This document shows, piece after piece, positions 16,955 through 25,611 of a stretch of 34,848 nucleotides of DNA. The notes under the pieces are model-generated. The model was not told where the DNA came from. It saw only the letters and a program-made list of their open reading frames with translations, and did no database searches. Source of the stretch: Vicinamibacteria bacterium. Its GTDB lineage: Bacteria > Acidobacteriota > Vicinamibacteria > Vicinamibacterales > UBA8438. The stretch is taken from NCBI GenBank assembly GCA_022820675.1, contig JAJEFC010000411.1, positions 1 through 34,848 on the forward strand, read 5' to 3'. Numbering within the stretch: the stretch's first letter is position 1; each line of letters begins with the position of its first letter. The translations under genes were made by a program, and so were the position numbers.

Positions 16955-19264
16955 CTAGTTTCTGAGCGTCTTGCCGGTCTTGAGGGTGTGGCGAATGCGG
17001 TCGAGGGTCTTCGGCTCGCCGCACAGGCTCAGGAACGCCTCGCGCTCGAGGTCCAGCAGGACCTGCTCGGACACCGTCGTGGCGTGGGGCAGGTCGCCCC
17101 CCGTCATGATGCGGGCCAGCGCCCGGCCGATCCGCGCGTCGTGATCGCTGATGGCGCCGCCGCGCCACGCGAGGTGGATGCCCAGCTCGAGGGCGGCGCG
17201 GGCTTCCTCGCCGCCGACGGGAATCGCGGTCCGCCGGTCGGGGGCCCGGTAGCCCTCGCGGACCCGCTCGAGCACCATCGCCTTCGCGTCGGCCATCAGC
17301 CGCTCCCGGTCCATGGTGACCCCGTCGACCTCGCGCAGCAGCCCGAGTCGGCGGGCGTGGGCGGCGCTGGTCGACACCTTGCCGAACCCGATGGTCTCGA
17401 ACGCCTGCCGCAGCCGCGGCAACGGGTCGGTCCCCGGCAGGGTCGCGTCGATGGCCCGGACCGTGAGCTCCTTCGTGCCGCAGCCGGCGGGAATCAGCCC
17501 CACCCCGACCTCCGCCTGCCCCATGTAGGTCTCGGCCGCCGCCTGCACGCGGTCGCCGTGGAGCACGATCTCGCAGCCGCCGCCGAGGGTGAGGCCGGCC
17601 GGCGCCGCCACGACCGGCACCGGCGAGTACCGCAGCCCGATGACCGCGTTCTGGAAGCTGCGGACCATGAGGTCGATCTCGTCCCAGTTCCCCTCCTGCG
17701 CCTCCAGGAGCACCAGCATGAGGTTGGCCCCGGCGCAGAAGTTCACGGCGTCGTTGCCGACCACCAGCCCCGCGAACCGCTCGGACGCCTCGGTCACGCC
17801 GCCCGTCAGCATCTGCACGGTGTCGCCGCCGATGGTGTTCATCTTCGAGTGGAACTCGACCGCGAGCACGCCGTCGCCGAGGTCGACGAGGCTCGCCCCC
17901 GCGTTTCCCTTCACCACCCCGCCCCGCCGCCTCGCGACGGTCAGGATCTGCAGGTCGGGCGCGGCCGGCGGCAGGGGCCCGGTGCGGACCCGCCGCGGCT
18001 CGTCCGACCGCGCGGCGAGACCGGCCCACTCGCGGGCGGCGGGAGACAGGTCGGTCGCCCCGTCGGGCGCGCTGGCGTCGAGCACCGCGTCGACGCCGAT
18101 GGCGTCGAGCAGCTCGAAGGGCCCGAGCTCCCAGCCGAACCCCCACCGCAGGGCGCGGTCGACGTCGTCCGGCGAATGCGCGACCTCGGGCGCGACCTCC
18201 GCCGCGTACAGCAGCGTGCGCCCGAGGGTCGCCCGCAGGAGCTCGCCCACGCGGTCGCGGCCGAGGAACAGGGTGCGGACGCGCTCGCCCGCGTCCTCGA
18301 TGGCGCGGGCCGCCTCGAGGGCGCCGAGCCTGGCCGACTGCCGCGGCCGATAGGCCATCGTGGCGGGGTCGAGGGTGAGGATGGCGCTGCCCCCGGCCCC
18401 GCGCTCCTTCCGGTAGAACCCCTGCCCCGCCTTCTCGCCGATCCACCCGCGCTCGACGAGGTCCCCGACGAGCGGCGGCAGCTCGAACGCCCGTCGCTCG
18501 TCGGGCCGATCGAGCCTGGCCACGAGATCGGCGGCGACGTGGGCGAGGATGTCGATGCCCGCGATGTCCATGGTGCGGAACGTCGCGCTCTTCGGGCGCC
18601 CGATGGCGGGGCCGGTGATGGCGTCGATCTCCTCGATGGTGTAGCCGCCGTCCGCAAGCTGGGCGAGGGCCGACGCGACCCCGTGCAGGCCGATGCGGTT
18701 GCCGATGAAGCCCGGCGCGTCGCGGGCAACGACCACGCCCCGGCCGAGCTGCCCGTTGACGAACGACGACACGGCGGCGACCGCCGCGGGGTCGGTATCG
18801 GGGGTGGGGATGACCTCGACGAGGCGTAGGTAGCGGGGGGGGTTGAAGAAGTGGGTCCCCAGCCATCGCCGGCGGAAACCCGCGCCGCGTCCCTCGGCGA
18901 TGGTCGCGATGGGGATGCCGGACGTGTTCGAGCTGACGACGGCGTCGGCCCCGAGGCACGCCTCCACCCGCTCGAGGAGCGCCCGCTTCGCGTCGAGCCG
19001 CTCGACGATCGCCTCCACGACCCAGTCGCACCCGGCGATGGCCGGCAGGTCGCCGTCGAACCCGCCGAGGCGGATGCGCGCCCGGACGTCCTTCGTGAAG
19101 AACGGGTCCGGCTTGAGGGCGGCGGCGTGCTTCAGCCCCCGGGCCGCGGTGTCCGCGTCGAGGTCGAGCAGCAGCACCGGCCAGCCCGCGTTGGCGACCT
19201 GGGCCGCGATCTGGGCGCCCATGGTGCCGGCCCCCAGCACCGCGACGGAGCGGATGGTCTGCAT
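16955..19264 (-). CDS. fadN: 3-hydroxyacyl-CoA dehydrogenase / enoyl-CoA hydratase fusion, FadN type
   Basis: A 769-residue bifunctional beta-oxidation enzyme. The N-terminal NAD-binding domain starts VLGAGTMGAQIA (G11, G13, G16) and contains SSNTSGIPI and HFFNPPRYLRLVEVIP with the catalytic His. The dehydrogenase C-terminal repeats follow to ~400. The hydratase domain occupies ~420-650, with NFCAGANLML for the oxyanion hole and GQAEVGVGLIPAGCGTKEL holding the expected catalytic Glu. A helical tail follows. Dehydrogenase-before-hydratase is the order of FadN and opposite to FadB/FadJ. The ATG at 19264 is used; a GTG lies one codon upstream. The TAG stop sits in CTAG, and a decayed copy of the 3' end lies downstream. 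Confidence 0.9.
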   Translation of the reverse strand: MQTIRSVAVLGAGTMGAQIAAQVANAGWPVLLLDLDADTAARGLKHAAALKPDPFFTKDVRARIRLGGFDGDLPAIAGCDWVVEAIVERLDAKRALLERVEACLGADAVVSSNTSGIPIATIAEGRGAGFRRRWLGTHFFNPPRYLRLVEVIPTPDTDPAAVAAVSSFVNGQLGRGVVVARDAPGFIGNRIGLHGVASALAQLADGGYTIEEIDAITGPAIGRPKSATFRTMDIAGIDILAHVAADLVARLDRPDERRAFELPPLVGDLVERGWIGEKAGQGFYRKERGAGGSAILTLDPATMAYRPRQSARLGALEAARAIEDAGERVRTLFLGRDRVGELLRATLGRTLLYAAEVAPEVAHSPDDVDRALRWGFGWELGPFELLDAIGVDAVLDASAPDGATDLSPAAREWAGLAARSDEPRRVRTGPLPPAAPDLQILTVARRRGGVVKGNAGASLVDLGDGVLAVEFHSKMNTIGGDTVQMLTGGVTEASERFAGLVVGNDAVNFCAGANLMLVLLEAQEGNWDEIDLMVRSFQNAVIGLRYSPVPVVAAPAGLTLGGGCEIVLHGDRVQAAAETYMGQAEVGVGLIPAGCGTKELTVRAIDATLPGTDPLPRLRQAFETIGFGKVSTSAAHARRLGLLREVDGVTMDRERLMADAKAMVLERVREGYRAPDRRTAIPVGGEEARAALELGIHLAWRGGAISDHDARIGRALARIMTGGDLPHATTVSEQVLLDLEREAFLSLCGEPKTLDRIRHTLKTGKTLRN

Positions 19265-19433
19265 CACGGTCTCATCCCGTCAGGAGCACGAGCAACCGGC
19301 CGGGGCCGGCCAATCGAGGAGAGGGCGGTGGTGAGGAGAATGCCGCCGGGCGGTGAGCGCCCGGCGGGACCGCGCACGGCAGTCGGGGCGGACAGCCGAC
19401 GTCCGGAACTCCGCGTCGACCGCGAACGGCTGG

Positions 19434-19694
19434 CAGCCCGTGGTGAAAGCCCCGCGTTGCACCGCGCCCGGAGGGCGCCAGCGGATCGCCGAGGCGCCCG
19501 CCTGACAAGGCGTGAGGAGGGCGCATATTGGGCATATGCAACCGACGAACAACGCAATCGGGATGCTGCGCCGGTCACGGTGCAGCATCCCGGTAGGCAT
19601 GGTTGGGCGGCAATCGGAGCCGAAGGCGATGCTTGCCGGGCGCAGGCGGAATGCATCGCCGCTCGAATGCAGCGGGGACTTGCGCCACGGGCTG
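19434..19694 (+). mobile_element. TIR-bounded ~260-bp non-coding element, copy 2
   Basis: The best-preserved copy. The left end is CAGCCCGTGGTGAAAGCCCC and the reverse complement of the right end is CAGCCCGTGGCGCAAGTCCC, so the terminal inverted repeats are ~27 bp. Inside is a strong hairpin (GGGATGCTGCGCC against GGTGCAGCATCCC) and the GGAGCCGAAGGCGATGC stem. It ends exactly one base before the TAG stop codon of the TPR gene at 19695. With 19268-19433, where I see nothing, it fills the 430-bp gap between that gene and fadN. Confidence 0.78.
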
Positions 19695-20672
19695 CTACGG
19701 CAACTGGCTGAGCACGGCCTGGGCCTGCGCGCCCTCCGGCGAGCTCGGATCGATCTCGACCGCCCGCGCGAAATGGGCCTTGGCCCCCTCGATGTCGCCC
19801 TGGTTCAGCCTCACCAGTCCAAGCTGGAACACCGGCAGCACCCAGTCCGGACGGGCCGCCGCCGCCCGCTCGAACCACTCCGCGGCCTGGTCCGTCTCGC
19901 CGCGTGCGAACGCGGACGTGCCCTGGTTGTAGAAGTCCTCGGGGGCGGCGTCGCCGCTGTCGATCAGGGCCTGGACGGCGTCGGGATCGCCCATCTGCGC
20001 CCGCAGTCGGGCGATCTGGGTGTCGATCTGCGAACGCATCTGCGGGGCCGCGGCCGCGGCCGCCTCGTACGACTCGATGGCCTCCTCGAACCGCCCGAGC
20101 TGCGCCTGGGCCGTGCCGACGTCCAGATACAGTCCCGATATCGTCGGGAACCGCTGCTGCAACGACTGCGCACCGCTGAGGGCGGTCTCCCAGTCCCCGC
20201 GGTCACGCGCGTCGTCGAGCGCGTCCAGCTCGGCCTGGATGCCGTCGAGGAACGCGTTTCGCTCCGCCCGGCTCATGCCCTCGGTCACCTCCGGGCCCAT
20301 CTCGGCCATCAGCGGATGGGGGATGGCTTCCAGCTCGATGTTCACCGGCGCGTTGCGGCCGAACCGGACGGTCACGGTGCCGGGCGCGGCCTGGTAGCCC
20401 TCGGCCTCGACGGTGATGTTCCAGGTCCCGCTGGGGAGGCCGAGCAGCGTGTACTCGCCGCTCTCGCTGGTCGTCTCGTCGCGCGGATCGTCCGGCTCGG
20501 CGTTGCCCAGCGGGGCGTGGCCGTCGAGGCGGACGACGGCGCCCGGGACGGGATCGCCGGTCTCGACGTCGGTGACCCGGCCGAACAGAATGCCGCCCTG
20601 GGCGAAAGCGCTGGGAACGAGCAGGGCCATGCCCACGATGACGGCCAGCGACGAGAAGATCATCTTGCGCAT
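19695..20672 (-). CDS. Secreted CarboxypepD_reg-like domain plus TPR protein
   Basis: A 325-residue exported protein. Residues 1-25 are a signal peptide (FSSLAVIVGMALLVPSAFA before QGG). Residues ~27-120 form a carboxypeptidase regulatory-like beta-sandwich: GRVTDVETGDPVPGAVVRLDG, SGEYTLLGLPSGTWNITVEAEGY. Residues ~165-325 are TPR repeats, e.g. GLYLDVGTAQAQLGRFEEAIESYEAA and AFARGETDQAAEWFERAAAARPDW. This layout is common in acidobacterial periplasmic proteins and suggests protein or glycan binding; no enzyme activity is evident. The ATG has an AGGAG site. The gene just upstream encodes a paralogue. The TAG stop abuts mobile element copy 2. Confidence 0.8.
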   Translation of the reverse strand: MRKMIFSSLAVIVGMALLVPSAFAQGGILFGRVTDVETGDPVPGAVVRLDGHAPLGNAEPDDPRDETTSESGEYTLLGLPSGTWNITVEAEGYQAAPGTVTVRFGRNAPVNIELEAIPHPLMAEMGPEVTEGMSRAERNAFLDGIQAELDALDDARDRGDWETALSGAQSLQQRFPTISGLYLDVGTAQAQLGRFEEAIESYEAAAAAAPQMRSQIDTQIARLRAQMGDPDAVQALIDSGDAAPEDFYNQGTSAFARGETDQAAEWFERAAAARPDWVLPVFQLGLVRLNQGDIEGAKAHFARAVEIDPSSPEGAQAQAVLSQLP

Positions 20673-20754
20673 CTGAAACTCCTGACTCCGGCGCGGAAGC
20701 CCCCGCTCCGGCCGGTACGATCCACGGCACGAAGCCGCCGGGGTCGCGCGTTCC

Positions 20755-20774
20755 CCCGACGGCGCAGACTCCTA
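20755..20774 (-). repeat. Short module repeat R4 (partial) at a stop codon
   Basis: The minus strand reads TAGGAGTCTGCGCCGTC, the start of the module only. TAG is the stop codon of the gene at 20772-21419. The second hairpin is missing. Confidence 0.5.
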
Positions 20775-21419
20775 TTGCCCGCCGTCGAGCGCGTCGATGG
20801 CGGCCAGCGCTTCCCGATTCGCGGGATCCGCGGCCAGCGCGTTGCGGTAGGCGGCGAGCGCCTGCTCCGGCTCCCGCTTCGCCCGCCAGGCGTGGCCGAT
20901 GGACAGGTTCACGCTGGTCATGGCCGGCGCCAGCTCCAGCAGCGCCTGATAGGCTTCGATGGCTCCGTCGTAGTCGCCGCCGTCGAAGAGGCGCTCCGCC
21001 CCCCGGAGGCGGGCGAGGATGTCGACGGACTTCACCCCGGCGAGGACGCCGACCCCGGGCGCGACGGGGTTGAACGGATCGGGCTCCAGGCTGAACTCCA
21101 CCCGCGCCGGCTCGCCGGAACGCCGCACCGCCGAGTAGCCCTGCTGCTCCCGGAAGCCGTCGGCCTGGACCACGAAGAGCCAGTCGCCGCCCGCGAGGCC
21201 GATGAAGGCGAAGCGGCCGGAGTTGTTGGTCGTCGTCGTCCGGGTCTGGGAGGTCTCCAGGCTCTCGGCGATGATGCGGGCGCCGGGAATCCCCTCGCCG
21301 CCGGCGTCCCGAATCACGCCGCGCACGCCTCCCTGCGCCGCCGCGGTCGAAGCCATGCCGCCCAGCAGGAGGACGGCGAACACCGAGCGCAACGAATACA
21401 GTCGTCGATCAAAGGTCAT
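20772..21419 (-). CDS. Secreted CarboxypepD_reg-like domain plus TPR protein (paralogue)
   Basis: A 215-residue exported protein, a shorter paralogue of the next gene. The signal peptide ends at STAAAQGG near residue 29. The regulatory-like domain contains GVIRDAGGEGIPGARIIAES and NNSGRFAFIGLAGGDWLFVVQADGF. The C-terminal TPR pair includes LFDGGDYDGAIEAYQALLELAP and IGHAWRAKREPEQALAAYRNALAADP. Start is ATG at 21419 with GGGGAG upstream. The 55-bp region shared with the divergent NamZ fusion has TATAAT on the plus strand, whose reverse strand reads TATACT-like, so one site may serve both directions. The stop codon TAG begins repeat R4. Confidence 0.8.
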   Translation of the reverse strand: MTFDRRLYSLRSVFAVLLLGGMASTAAAQGGVRGVIRDAGGEGIPGARIIAESLETSQTRTTTTNNSGRFAFIGLAGGDWLFVVQADGFREQQGYSAVRRSGEPARVEFSLEPDPFNPVAPGVGVLAGVKSVDILARLRGAERLFDGGDYDGAIEAYQALLELAPAMTSVNLSIGHAWRAKREPEQALAAYRNALAADPANREALAAIDALDGGQ

Positions 21420-21460
21420 GACAGACTCCCCGGCATGAGATTCAGGGTCGGGCCAATCAG

Positions 21461-21466
21461 TATAAT
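21461..21466 (+). promoter_or_regulatory. -10 hexamer TATAAT of the NamZ fusion gene; predicted leaderless start
   Basis: A perfect TATAAT eight bases before the GTG start, with the same spacing as at def. On the other strand the same bases plus flank read ATTATACT, containing TATACT, a possible -10 for the divergent gene. No clear -35 box. Confidence 0.55.
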
Positions 21467-21474
21467 CCAAATCC

Positions 21475-23841
21475 GTGCTCGGCAATCCCCTGCCCCCGTC
21501 CGTGATTCGCAGACCCTCGTCCGTGGTTCGCAGGCCCTTGCGCCGGCTCGCAGCGGCGTGCCTGCTGCTGGTTTGCCACGCTTCGACGATTTCGGCCGCC
21601 GTCGACCCGGTGCGGCTGTCGCTCATCGACGCCGCGGTCGAGCAGGCCATCCGTGACGGGCGACTCCCCGGCGCGGTGGTCCTGGTGGGGCACGAGGGCG
21701 AGATCGTGTACGAGCGCGCCTTCGGAGCACGATCGCTGGGGGAGACGCCCGAGCCGATGACCGCCGACACGGTGTTCGACCTCGCGTCGCTGACCAAGGT
21801 CGTCGCCACCACCACCAGCATCATGATGCTCGTCGAGGAAGGGCGTCTGCGGCTGCGCGACCGCGTCGCCGACCACGTGCCGGGGTTCGGCACGCAGGGG
21901 CGGGAGGCGGTCACCATCGCCCAGCTCCTGACCCACACCTCCGGCCTGGCCCCCGACCTGCCGCTCGAGGAGGTCTTCGAGGGGACGGCGACCGCGATTG
22001 CCCGCACCATCGCCCTGCCGCCGGCGGCGGCGCCCGGCGAGCGGTTCATCTACAGCGACCTGAACTTCATGCTGCTCGGCGAGATCGTCAGGCGGGTCGG
22101 CGGCCTGCCCCTGGACCGGTTCGCGCAGGAGCGGATCTTCGAACCCCTGGGCATGGCCGACACCAGCTTCGACCCGCCGGCGGCGCTCGTCCCCCGGATC
22201 GCGCCGACCGAGGCATGCGCGCCCCTCGCGTGGCCGTGCGGGGGGGCCGGCGCGACCATGCTGCGGGGGCGCGTGCACGACCCGACGGCGCGGCGGATGG
22301 GCGGCGTGGCCGGCCCCGCCCGGCTGTTCGCCCCCGCCCGCGACCACGCGCGGTTCTGCGCGATGCTGCTCGGGGGCGGCGCCCGCGACGGCGTCCGCCT
22401 GCTCGCCCCGCTGACGGTGGCCCGGATGACCCGCGTCTCCACCCCGCCGCACCTCGCGGACCGGCGCGGGCTGGGGTGGGACATCGACTCGCGGTACTCG
22501 TCGAACCGCGGCGACCTGTTCGCCGTCGGCTCCTACGGCCACACCGGCTTCACCGGCACGTCGCTCTGGATCGACCCGGCGTCGGAGACCTTCGTCGTCT
22601 TCCTGTCGAGCCGCGTCCACCCCGCGGGCGGCGGCAACGTGACGGCGCTGCGGGGTCAGGTCGCGACGGTGGTCGCCTCGGCCCTGCGCGACGCGCCGGC
22701 GCCGCCCCGCGGCCCGGTGTGGACCGGGGTGGACGTGCTGCGGGAGGAGGGCTTCCGGCGGTTGTCCGGCCGGCGGGTCGGCCTGCTCACGAACCGGACC
22801 GGCCGCGCGAGGGACGGCGCGTCGACCATCGACCTTCTCGCGGAGGCGTCCGGGGTCGAGCTCGTGGCGTTGTTCAGCCCCGAGCACGGCATCCGGGGCG
22901 AGCTGGACGGGCCAGTGCCGTCGGGCCGGGACGCGCGCACCGGGCTGCCCGTCCACTCCCTCTACGGCGAGAGACGCCGCCCGTCGGCAGCGATGCTGCG
23001 GGGCCTCGACACCGTCGTGGTCGATCTGCAGGACGCCGGCGCCCGGTTCTACACCTATGCCACCACCGTGGCCTACGTGCTCGAGGCGGCGGCGCGGCGC
23101 GGCCTGCGCGTGGTCGTGCTGGACCGGCCCAACCCCATCGGCGGCACCGCCGTCGAGGGCCCTCGGCTCGACCGGGAGTCGCTCGGTTTCACCGGCTACT
23201 TCCCCGCGCCGGTGAGGCACGGGCTGACCCTCGGCGAGCTGGCGCGGCTGTTCAACGGCGAGCGGGAGATCGGGGCCGACCTCGAGGTCGTGCCCATGCG
23301 CGGCTGGGCTCGCGCCCACTGGTTCGACGAGACCGGCCTGACCTGGGTCGACCCGTCGCCGAACCTGCGCAACCTGCACCAGGCGGTGCTTTATCCCGGC
23401 ATCGGCGCCATCGAGGGCGCCAACCTCTCGGTCGGCCGCGGCACCGACACGCCGTTCGAGCAGATCGGCGCCCCGTGGATCGACGGCCCGGCCCTCGCTC
23501 GCGAGCTCGACCGGGCGGGCCTCCCGGGCCTCCGCGTCTACCCGGTCTCGTTCACCCCCGAGAGCAGCCGCTTCGCCGGCGAGCTCTGCCACGGCGTGTT
23601 CTTCCTGGTCACCGACCGCGACGCCCTGCGGCCGGTGCGCCTCGGCCTCGAGGTCGCGGCGGCCCTCCGCTGGCTGCACGGCGACGCGTTCGACCTCGAC
23701 GCGGTGGCGCGGCTGTTCGGCTCGCGAGCCATGCTGGACCGCATCCGCGCTGGCGACCCCACCTGGCAGATCGCCGCCGGCTGGGACGACGGCGCCGCCG
23801 CCTGGCGGCGTCTCTCCGCACCCTACCTGCTCTACGAATGA
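21475..23841 (+). CDS. Serine beta-lactamase-like / NamZ (DUF1343) fusion protein
   Basis: A 788-residue exported protein joining two peptidoglycan-related enzymes. Residues 1-42 hold a signal region with LAAACLLLVCHASTISA. Residues ~48-405 are a class C beta-lactamase-like/penicillin-binding domain: S105-L-T-K108, Y193-S-D-L-N and HTG at 356-358. Residues ~418-788 match DUF1343/NamZ, exo-beta-N-acetylmuramidase: VGLLTNRTG, FSPEHGIRG (467-475), HSLYG, DLQDAGARFYTY, LDRPNPIGG and NLRNLHQAVLYPGIGAIEGANLSVGRGT. It likely trims muropeptides in the periplasm during recycling. A 22-bp imperfect direct repeat (PSVIRRPSSVVRRP) lies near the start, so a later start is conceivable. Regulation is suggested by the TATAAT at 21461. 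Confidence 0.88.
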   Translation: MLGNPLPPSVIRRPSSVVRRPLRRLAAACLLLVCHASTISAAVDPVRLSLIDAAVEQAIRDGRLPGAVVLVGHEGEIVYERAFGARSLGETPEPMTADTVFDLASLTKVVATTTSIMMLVEEGRLRLRDRVADHVPGFGTQGREAVTIAQLLTHTSGLAPDLPLEEVFEGTATAIARTIALPPAAAPGERFIYSDLNFMLLGEIVRRVGGLPLDRFAQERIFEPLGMADTSFDPPAALVPRIAPTEACAPLAWPCGGAGATMLRGRVHDPTARRMGGVAGPARLFAPARDHARFCAMLLGGGARDGVRLLAPLTVARMTRVSTPPHLADRRGLGWDIDSRYSSNRGDLFAVGSYGHTGFTGTSLWIDPASETFVVFLSSRVHPAGGGNVTALRGQVATVVASALRDAPAPPRGPVWTGVDVLREEGFRRLSGRRVGLLTNRTGRARDGASTIDLLAEASGVELVALFSPEHGIRGELDGPVPSGRDARTGLPVHSLYGERRRPSAAMLRGLDTVVVDLQDAGARFYTYATTVAYVLEAAARRGLRVVVLDRPNPIGGTAVEGPRLDRESLGFTGYFPAPVRHGLTLGELARLFNGEREIGADLEVVPMRGWARAHWFDETGLTWVDPSPNLRNLHQAVLYPGIGAIEGANLSVGRGTDTPFEQIGAPWIDGPALARELDRAGLPGLRVYPVSFTPESSRFAGELCHGVFFLVTDRDALRPVRLGLEVAAALRWLHGDAFDLDAVARLFGSRAMLDRIRAGDPTWQIAAGWDDGAAAWRRLSAPYLLYE

Positions 23842-23880
23842 CGGCCGCCCCCGAAGCTGCACGGATGCCCGGCCCGGAGA

Positions 23881-23950
23881 GCGTGGCCTGCGGCTCCGCG
23901 TGCCGCCCAACGGATCCTCCCGGAATCCGCGCCGTTCCTCGGCGCCGAGT
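23881..23950 (-). repeat. Short module repeat R5
   Basis: A degenerate module between the NamZ fusion and the next gene: a CCTGCGGCTCCGC stem, GCCGCCCAAC spacer and GGAATCCGCGCCGTTCCTCGG hairpin remnant. It ends 22 bp before the GTG start at 23972. Confidence 0.55.
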
Positions 23951-23971
23951 CCCGACTCGCGGCGGGACCCA

Positions 23972-25303
23972 GTGAACCGGGAGCGCAGGAAGACGTCCGC
24001 CGTCGGCGCGGGCCGGCGCCGCGCGGCGGGGGCGGCCGTCGCCGGCATGCTGCTGCTCGCCGTCGCCGGCGCGGTCCGGACCGAGGTGCCGGCCATGGCG
24101 GCGGCGGTGCCGGCCTGGATTGCCCTGGCCCTCCTCTGGCCCGGGCTCGGGCGGCAGCAGCACGTGCAGGCGCTCGCGTTCATCGCGGCCGGCGCGACGG
24201 CCATGCTCTGGGCCGCGAGCCGCGGCGCGCCGCCGGACATCGAACGCGTGCTGTCGCAGAACCAGCCCATCCTGTCGATGCTGGCCGCGGTCACGGCGCT
24301 GCGCCTGCTGAACCCGCCGCCCCGCGCCGACGAACCCGAGCTGCCGCAGGGCGTGGGCGCCTACCTGCGCAGCATGCTCGGCGTGCACGCCTTCGGCGCC
24401 ATCATCAACGTCTCGGCCGTGGTCATCGTGGCCGACCGGCTGGCGCGGGTCCGCCCCCTCGAGCCGAACCAGGCGCAACTGCTCAGCCGGGCGTTCAGCG
24501 CCGTCGCCTTCCACTCGCCGTTCATCGGCGGCGTCGCGCTGGCCCTGGCCTACACGCCCGGCTCGAACCCGCTGGTGCTGATGGCGTACGGCCTGCCCCT
24601 GGCTCTCGCCGCGTTCCTGCTGTTGACGTGGTACGCGTACAGCGGCCGTTGCGAGGACATCGCCCGTTTCCGCGGCTACCCCGTCCACCCCGAGGACCTG
24701 CGGGTGCCGGTCGCCCTGGGCGCGACGGTGCTCGGCGCCGCCGTCCTGACGTCCGGCTACTCGGTGCTGTCGTTGATCACGGTGCTCACACCGGTGGTCG
24801 TCGCCGCCGCGCTGCTCCGGCGGGGCGGCGTGCGGGGGCTGCGGGCGGCCCTGGACGACTATGTGCGCACCCGTGCACCCGAGATGGGCGGCGAGCTGGC
24901 GCTGTTTCTCGGCGCCGGGGTCATGGCTGCCGGCCTCGTGGCGGCCTCCTCGGCGGCCGGGGGCTGGATGTTCTTCGACCGTCTGGACGCCTTCCACGCG
25001 AGCCTCCTGGTGCTCGCCTGCATCGTGGCGTCGACGGCCTGCATCCATCCCGTGGTGATCGTCGGCGTCGTGGCGCCGCTCGTGGAACGGATCGATCTCG
25101 ACCCCACGTTCCTCGCGGTGACGCTGGCGATGGGCTGGGGCCTCGGCTGCGCCGTGAACCCGATGTCGGGCGTCAACGTGATTCTCTCCAGCCGGTACGG
25201 GGCCAGCAACTGGCGAATCGCCCGGGGCAACCTCGCCTTCAGCGCGACCCTGTACGTGGTCGCGGTCGGATTGCTCTACCTCTATCAGGCCGTCCGCCTG
25301 TAG
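23972..25303 (+). CDS. Multi-pass membrane protein, transporter-like
   Basis: A 443-residue integral membrane protein with about 11-12 hydrophobic segments, for example AVAGMLLLAVAGAV, AWIALALLWPGLG, AFGAIINVSAVVIVAD, LVLMAYGLPLALAAFLLLTWYAY, VLSLITVLTPVVVAAALL and LYVVAVGLLYLY. Near the C-terminus AMGWGLGCAVNPMSGVNVILSSRYGASNW recalls the NP-containing re-entrant loops of ion-transporter (DASS/CitM-like) families, and HSPFIGGVALALAY occupies a similar position in the first half. This suggests two inverted halves and an anion or metabolite carrier, but I cannot name a family or substrate. The GTG at 23972 is used because the frame upstream runs through repeat R5. The TAG stop lies 11 bp before mobile element copy 3. 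Confidence 0.65.
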   Translation: MNRERRKTSAVGAGRRRAAGAAVAGMLLLAVAGAVRTEVPAMAAAVPAWIALALLWPGLGRQQHVQALAFIAAGATAMLWAASRGAPPDIERVLSQNQPILSMLAAVTALRLLNPPPRADEPELPQGVGAYLRSMLGVHAFGAIINVSAVVIVADRLARVRPLEPNQAQLLSRAFSAVAFHSPFIGGVALALAYTPGSNPLVLMAYGLPLALAAFLLLTWYAYSGRCEDIARFRGYPVHPEDLRVPVALGATVLGAAVLTSGYSVLSLITVLTPVVVAAALLRRGGVRGLRAALDDYVRTRAPEMGGELALFLGAGVMAAGLVAASSAAGGWMFFDRLDAFHASLLVLACIVASTACIHPVVIVGVVAPLVERIDLDPTFLAVTLAMGWGLGCAVNPMSGVNVILSSRYGASNWRIARGNLAFSATLYVVAVGLLYLYQAVRL

Positions 25304-25314
25304 GTTGGCGCCAG

Positions 25315-25587
25315 GAGCCCGGGACGAGAATCCCCGCTGCATTCGACGGGCGATGCACTTGCCTGAGCCCGGCAAGCGTCGCCTTCGGCGCCGATTGCCG
25401 ACCGACCATGCCGGTGCGTCTGCGTAGCGTCGCCTTCGGCACCGATTGCCGACCGACCATGCCGGTGCGTCTGCGTCGTGACCGGCGCAGACGCCCGGTT
25501 TGCGTACGCCCGATATGCCCCTCGTCACGCCTTGCCAGGCGGGCGCCTCGCCCGTCTCGATGCAACGCGGGATCTCACCACGGGCTC
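25315..25587 (-). mobile_element. TIR-bounded non-coding element, copy 3, with internal 51-bp tandem repeat
   Basis: The element is in reverse orientation to copies 1 and 2. Its ends GAGCCC...GGGCTC carry matching inverted repeats (GAGCCCGTGGTGAGATCCCG and GAGCCCGGGACGAGAATCCC). It is longer because a 51-bp unit is tandemly repeated (25375-25425 and 25426-25476). The unit holds the GGCGACGCT...GGCAATCGG stem and the GGCATGGTCGGTCGG spacer. It lies between the TAG of the transporter-like gene (11 bp) and the TGA of DUF420 (24 bp), filling that 308-bp gap between convergent genes. Confidence 0.75.
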
Positions 25588-25611
25588 GAAGGGGAACCGG
25601 ACCACAACGTG

